A DNA stretch of 64,000 bases from Sphingobacterium sp. UT-1RO-CII-1 (GTDB lineage: Bacteria > Bacteroidota > Bacteroidia > Sphingobacteriales > Sphingobacteriaceae): NCBI RefSeq assembly GCF_026711005.1, contig NZ_JAPPVJ010000004.1:124001-188000 (forward strand). The letters run 5' to 3'. Shown here piece after piece: positions 60,741 to 64,000 of the stretch (within the stretch, counting starts at the first letter, position 1; each line of letters starts with the position of its first letter). The notes under the pieces are model-generated. The model saw only the letters and a program-made list of their open reading frames with translations. It was not told the DNA's origin and did no database searches. The translations under genes and the position numbers were made by a program.

Positions 60741-62303
60741 ATGAAGAAGTTTGTAGGACTGCTTTTTGCAAGTGTCCTCTTTAATGTTGTTCTTTCTCAG
60801 GAGGTTGTTAGCGGTTTTATATATCTGGATGAAAATCAAAACGGACAGAGAGATCGAAAAGAAAAAGGTTTAAGCGATGTCCAGGTAAGTAATGGTATTG
60901 ATGTTGTAAAAACTGATCAATCTGGACGTTATGAGTTACCCGTACAGGATGATAATATTATTTTTGTAATTAAACCCGCAGGCTATGCCTTCCCTCTTGA
61001 TGAAACTAATCATCCACAGTTTTATCACATCCATAAACCCAAAGGTTCACCTAATTTGAAATTTTCAGGTGTTGCGCCAACAGGCAAATTACCTAAGTCT
61101 TTGGATTTTCCATTGTATAAAATTGAAGAATCAGACACATTCTCAGCTTTTGTTTTTGGCGATCCTCAGGCCTATAATTTAGACGAGCTCGGTTATTTCA
61201 CACGAGGTATCGTTAATGAGGCTAAACAAAGAAAAGAGCCAGTGTTTGGAATAAGTTTAGGTGATCTTGTTGGTGATGATTTATCTTTACACCCCCATTA
61301 TAAAAAGGTGATCGGTGAGATGGGAGTTCCTTGGTACAATGTAATAGGTAATCATGATCTTAACTTTGATGTTACTAGTGATTCTTTAGCAGATGAATCT
61401 TTTGAACGAGTTTTCGGACCGGCTAACTACTCTTTTAATGTAGGAAATGCACACTTTATTATTTTAGATAACATAATCTATCCACATCCAACAACCGGGA
61501 AAGGATATCAAGGAGGATTTCGGGAAGATCAGCTTGTTTTTATAGAGAATAATTTAAAGCACGTTGACAAAAATAAATTGATAGTTTTAGCATTTCACAT
61601 TCCACTTAATCCCGATAATGGCTCTTCATTCCGTCTAGACGACAGGAAAAGGTTGTTTGAGTTATTAAAAGATTTTCCAAATACGCTTTCTATGTCGGCA
61701 CATACGCATTATCAACAGCAAATTTTTTATAATAACAGACATGATTGGCATGGGAGCAAACCTCATCATGAGTATAATGTAGGAACGACATCGGGCGATT
61801 GGTATTCAGGGAAGTTAAATGAAGTCGGTGTGCCTGTTTCCACAATGAGGGATGGAACACCAAGAGGTTATGCTTTATTAAAAGTACAGGGAAATACATA
61901 TAGTTTTGACTATAAAGTAGCAGGAGAAGATGATAGCTATGGAATACATGTTTTTGGGCCAGCTGTGATTTCATCAAAAAATAGTAGAAGATATTCTCTT
62001 TATGCAAATTTTTTTATAGGTGCTGAGAACGATGCTGTGCGTTATCGAATTAATAATAGTGAATGGAAGGATATGGAGCGTGTTGAAATAGCTGATCCGC
62101 AGTATACTAAAGACGTATTGGAGTTTGACGGCGCCTCTGCTTTTATTGCAGGTAAACGTCCGTCTGATCCTGTTAAATCTACTCATTTATGGAAGCTTAA
62201 ACTACCTAAGTTAGAGCAAGGAAAGCAACATATTTCTATTCAAGCGGTTGATATGTTCGGACGAACACATACTACGGTTAAGGTTATTGACGTAGTCAAA
62301 TAA
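60741..62303 (+). CDS. Three-domain exported calcineurin-like phosphoesterase
   Basis: The 520 residues begin with a signal peptide (FVGLLFASVLFNVVLS). An N-terminal SdrD-like/carboxypeptidase-regulatory sandwich follows (~22-110; SGFIYLDENQNGQRDRKEKG). The metallophosphoesterase domain (~130-340) comes next, then a C-terminal beta domain (~380-518), as in the MetallophosN-Metallophos-MetallophosC order. Metal-site blocks are VFGDPQAYN (Asp; Gln replaces the common His), SLGDLVGDD, VIGNHDLNFD, VLAFHIPLN and SMSAHTHYQQQ (SAHTH instead of GHTH). The replacement of usual ligands is seen in this subfamily and need not abolish activity. Substrate unknown; it acts in the periplasm or outside. Confidence 0.92.
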   Translation: MKKFVGLLFASVLFNVVLSQEVVSGFIYLDENQNGQRDRKEKGLSDVQVSNGIDVVKTDQSGRYELPVQDDNIIFVIKPAGYAFPLDETNHPQFYHIHKPKGSPNLKFSGVAPTGKLPKSLDFPLYKIEESDTFSAFVFGDPQAYNLDELGYFTRGIVNEAKQRKEPVFGISLGDLVGDDLSLHPHYKKVIGEMGVPWYNVIGNHDLNFDVTSDSLADESFERVFGPANYSFNVGNAHFIILDNIIYPHPTTGKGYQGGFREDQLVFIENNLKHVDKNKLIVLAFHIPLNPDNGSSFRLDDRKRLFELLKDFPNTLSMSAHTHYQQQIFYNNRHDWHGSKPHHEYNVGTTSGDWYSGKLNEVGVPVSTMRDGTPRGYALLKVQGNTYSFDYKVAGEDDSYGIHVFGPAVISSKNSRRYSLYANFFIGAENDAVRYRINNSEWKDMERVEIADPQYTKDVLEFDGASAFIAGKRPSDPVKSTHLWKLKLPKLEQGKQHISIQAVDMFGRTHTTVKVIDVVK

Positions 62304-62474
62304 TGGCGACTTAAGGGATATACAAGAAACTATTTTATATTTAATATCAGCTTAACCCACAGCTAATAACTAATAGCCACTTTTGTGGTAGAGTAATTTT
62401 GTTCGTAGTGTTAGATTAATGCAGGTCTGTTGTGAAACATGCCTATCAATTTTGTTTATCAAAGTAAGCAAAGA

Positions 62475-62500
62475 AAAAAGGTCGCCGTATGGCGACTTTT
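62475..62500. terminator. Bidirectional terminator-like hairpin
   Basis: GTCGCC and GGCGAC form a GC-rich stem with loop GTAT, flanked by an A run and a T run. It serves the phosphoesterase gene (+, far end) and the MscS-type gene (-), whose stop lies in the T run. Confidence 0.75.
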
Positions 62501-62501
62501 T

Positions 62502-63806
62502 TTATTTTTTATCATTCATGATGTTTCTTAAATCATCAGAAGCTGGTAGTTCAAACACTTCGAGGTGAAAGTGCTTAATAGCAGCAAATAGATGATCAAA
62601 AATATTGGCCATTGCATTTTCGAAAAAGCCCCATTCTGTACTTTTGGTAAACATATAGAGTTCTAGTGGAAGACCATGCTCGGTCGGATCAAGTTGTCTA
62701 ACCATTAACAAGCGATCTTGATGTATATCCGGATTATTCTGTGTGTAGCATGTAATATATGCTCTAAAGAGGCCTACATTGGTCATACGGCGCCCGTTGA
62801 CCAATATTGAAGCATCAACTTGGCTCTCTGCATTAAATTTGTCAATTTCTGCTTGTCTTTTTTCGATAATAGGACGAAGAAGTTGTATTTTCTTTAATTC
62901 ATTAATCTCCGATGTAGTGAGGTAGCGAATGGAAGATATTTTTATATTTATGGAGCGTTTGATTCGTCGTCCTCCAAATTGTTGCATGCCCCGGTAGTTT
63001 TTAAAAGAATCTGTCAGAAGTGTATGCGTAGGGATAGTAACAATTGTTTTATCAAAATTTTGAACTTTAACATTATTCAAATTAATCTGTAATACTGTAC
63101 CATCAGCACCATATTTCGTCATTTCAATCCAGTCGCCTACTCGAACAGAATCATTGGCAGAAACCTGAATACTGGCTACAAAACCTAATATGGTGTCTTT
63201 AAACACGAGCATGAGTATGGCGGACGCCGCACCTAAGGAAACCAAAAAACTCCATGGAGATGTTCCTGTAAAAATGGTGAAAATAATCATACTACATATA
63301 AAAATGAGTACTATTTGGACAACCTGTAGATAGCTGTCAAGAGGTTTGTCTGCAAAGCTGTTTTTGGTAGATAAGATATCTCGCACAGTCTTTAATAAAC
63401 TGTTTATTAAACGGTAAACAGAGATTAAAATTAAAATTGCTAGCGTTTTTGTAATAAAGGAAACTAGAACAGGAAACCCTAAAAATACTATTGGTAAAAA
63501 CTGTTGTGCAAGTATTAACGGAATGATGTGGCTTAGGTGAGTAAAAATGTTGTTTTTTATTAAAAAATCATCGTATTGATTCTCACTTTTCTTAATCAGA
63601 TTGATGAATAAGGATTTGAGCACTTTCTGAACGATATAGTCTATAAGTACTAGAATAATGATCGTTGCGCATAGTAGGATAATAGTATTTGTTATATGAG
63701 CAGAGGGCTCGCTAAGACCTACATTTTCAATTTTTTTTAAGGACCATTCGTAAATTAAGTGATTTCTGGCTGAGTCTAATGTAATAAAGTCTGATTGTTC
63801 TATCAT
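62502..63806 (-). CDS. MscS-family mechanosensitive ion channel (YbdG-like)
   Basis: The 434 residues have about five membrane helices (~45-240). The MscS pore and beta domain follow: PWSFLVSLGAASAILMLVFKDTILGFVASI (ends PWSFLVSLGAASAI and LGFVASIQV), NDSVRVGDWIEMTKYGADGT and TIVTIPTHTLLTDSFKNYRG. A C-terminal alpha/beta part with an inserted segment (RPIIEKRQAEIDKFNAESQV) completes it. The size and insertion resemble E. coli YbdG (415 aa) rather than the smaller MscS. It relieves moderate osmotic stress and complements MscL in the window. It stands alone on the minus strand. Confidence 0.92.
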   Translation of the reverse strand: MIEQSDFITLDSARNHLIYEWSLKKIENVGLSEPSAHITNTIILLCATIIILVLIDYIVQKVLKSLFINLIKKSENQYDDFLIKNNIFTHLSHIIPLILAQQFLPIVFLGFPVLVSFITKTLAILILISVYRLINSLLKTVRDILSTKNSFADKPLDSYLQVVQIVLIFICSMIIFTIFTGTSPWSFLVSLGAASAILMLVFKDTILGFVASIQVSANDSVRVGDWIEMTKYGADGTVLQINLNNVKVQNFDKTIVTIPTHTLLTDSFKNYRGMQQFGGRRIKRSINIKISSIRYLTTSEINELKKIQLLRPIIEKRQAEIDKFNAESQVDASILVNGRRMTNVGLFRAYITCYTQNNPDIHQDRLLMVRQLDPTEHGLPLELYMFTKSTEWGFFENAMANIFDHLFAAIKHFHLEVFELPASDDLRNIMNDKK

Positions 63807-63904
63807 ATTGCAAATATAAGCAAAAGAAGAATGTCCCTAAAAGAGGTGTTTAGATTGCTTTGTATTTGGTCGGTTTTTTTGCAGTAAATAACTTATAACT
63901 CGTA

Positions 63905-64000
63905 TTAAACATTGAGCTTATTTTGATTGTGTTTGTGTTTAAAAAGTAGAGCGAATAGCATAGCGAGTATAAAGGTGTATATGGCAAATGAAAGCCATAT
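63905..64000 (-). CDS. C-terminal end of a membrane protein (cut by window edge)
   Basis: On the minus strand a frame is open from the right edge for 31 codons to a stop at 63905-63907. It begins IWLSFAIYTFILAMLFALLF, a clean membrane helix, and ends with the basic, polar tail KHKHNQNKLNV. This is how many transporters and polytopic proteins finish. Too little is present to name the family. About 100 bp separate it from the MscS-type gene. Confidence 0.5.
   Translation of the reverse strand: MWLSFAIYTFILAMLFALLFKHKHNQNKLNV

Noticed and set aside
1..64000. CRISPR arrays, insertion sequences, prophage, tRNA or rRNA genes
   Set aside because: I looked for repeated units, transposase motifs, CCA-ended cloverleaves and rRNA landmarks and saw none.

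Overview
The window looks like chromosomal DNA of a Bacteroidota bacterium, most likely family Sphingobacteriaceae (Sphingobacterium/Pedobacter-like). This is an inference from several signs. There is a truncated SusC-type receptor with a FecR/ECF-sigma pair. Promoters match TTTG-N~20-TAnnTTTG rather than the sigma70 -35/-10. FtsZ has a long linker ending in a Bacteroidota-type tail. FtsI carries a PASTA domain, and GyrB, S1 and PiT are of Bacteroidota type. No CRISPR array, insertion sequence, prophage, rRNA or tRNA was recognised. Almost all genes are core housekeeping genes.

Layout. 1-2.9 kb (-): cell-surface signalling set (SusC/FecA-like receptor cut by the window edge, FecR anti-sigma, ECF sigma). 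3.3-7.5 kb: siderophore-type module, with an AraC regulator (+) divergent from a siderophore-interacting flavoprotein, a MATE exporter and a small membrane protein (-). 7.5-12.4 kb (-): FKBP lipoprotein, NrnA-type DHH phosphoesterase, and a large unrecognised membrane-anchored protein with a propeller-like C-terminal half. 12.7-19.1 kb: DUF423 protein and PriA (+), then LutB-like Fe-S protein and AspS (-). 19.6-35.4 kb (+): a complete division/cell-wall (dcw) cluster mraZ-rsmH-ftsL-ftsI-murE-mraY-murD-ftsW-murG-murC-ftsQ-ftsA-ftsZ. It is preceded by MraZ-box repeats in both orientations and has a block of DnaA-box-like 9-mers between ftsA and ftsZ. 35.6-43.7 kb: sugar isomerase-like TIM barrel, orphan NarL-type regulator, MscL, rpmH-rnpA-yidD-tsaB, CorA, Skp/OmpH-like lipoprotein, GyrB. 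43.7-49.7 kb: pirin, an outer-membrane-like protein with a phosphoesterase lipoprotein, ribosomal protein S1, BrkB/YihY protein and a YbgC-type thioesterase. 49.7-55.9 kb: MltG, PASTA protein, Ddl, FolA, ThyA, MtaB. 56-64 kb: PiT phosphate transporter with PhoU-like tail, EamA transporter, NlpC/P60 lipoprotein, a small unknown protein, a three-domain phosphoesterase, an MscS-type channel and the C-terminal end of another membrane protein.

How the genes work together. The dcw cluster, Ddl, MltG, the PASTA protein and the NlpC/P60 hydrolase cover precursor synthesis, polymerisation and remodelling of peptidoglycan. The DNPR motif in MurE points to meso-diaminopimelate, and the EAKY loop in Ddl to normal D-Ala-D-Ala termini. 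MscL, the MscS homologue and CorA handle osmotic and ionic stress. gyrB and rpmH-rnpA-yidD, which flank dnaA/oriC in many bacteria, lie a few kb from the dcw cluster, but dnaA, dnaN and yidC are absent. The least explained items are the DnaA-box-like block before ftsZ, the double MraZ-box arrangement, the 873-residue unknown protein, and several promoter-like -7 motifs ending only 4 nt before start codons.
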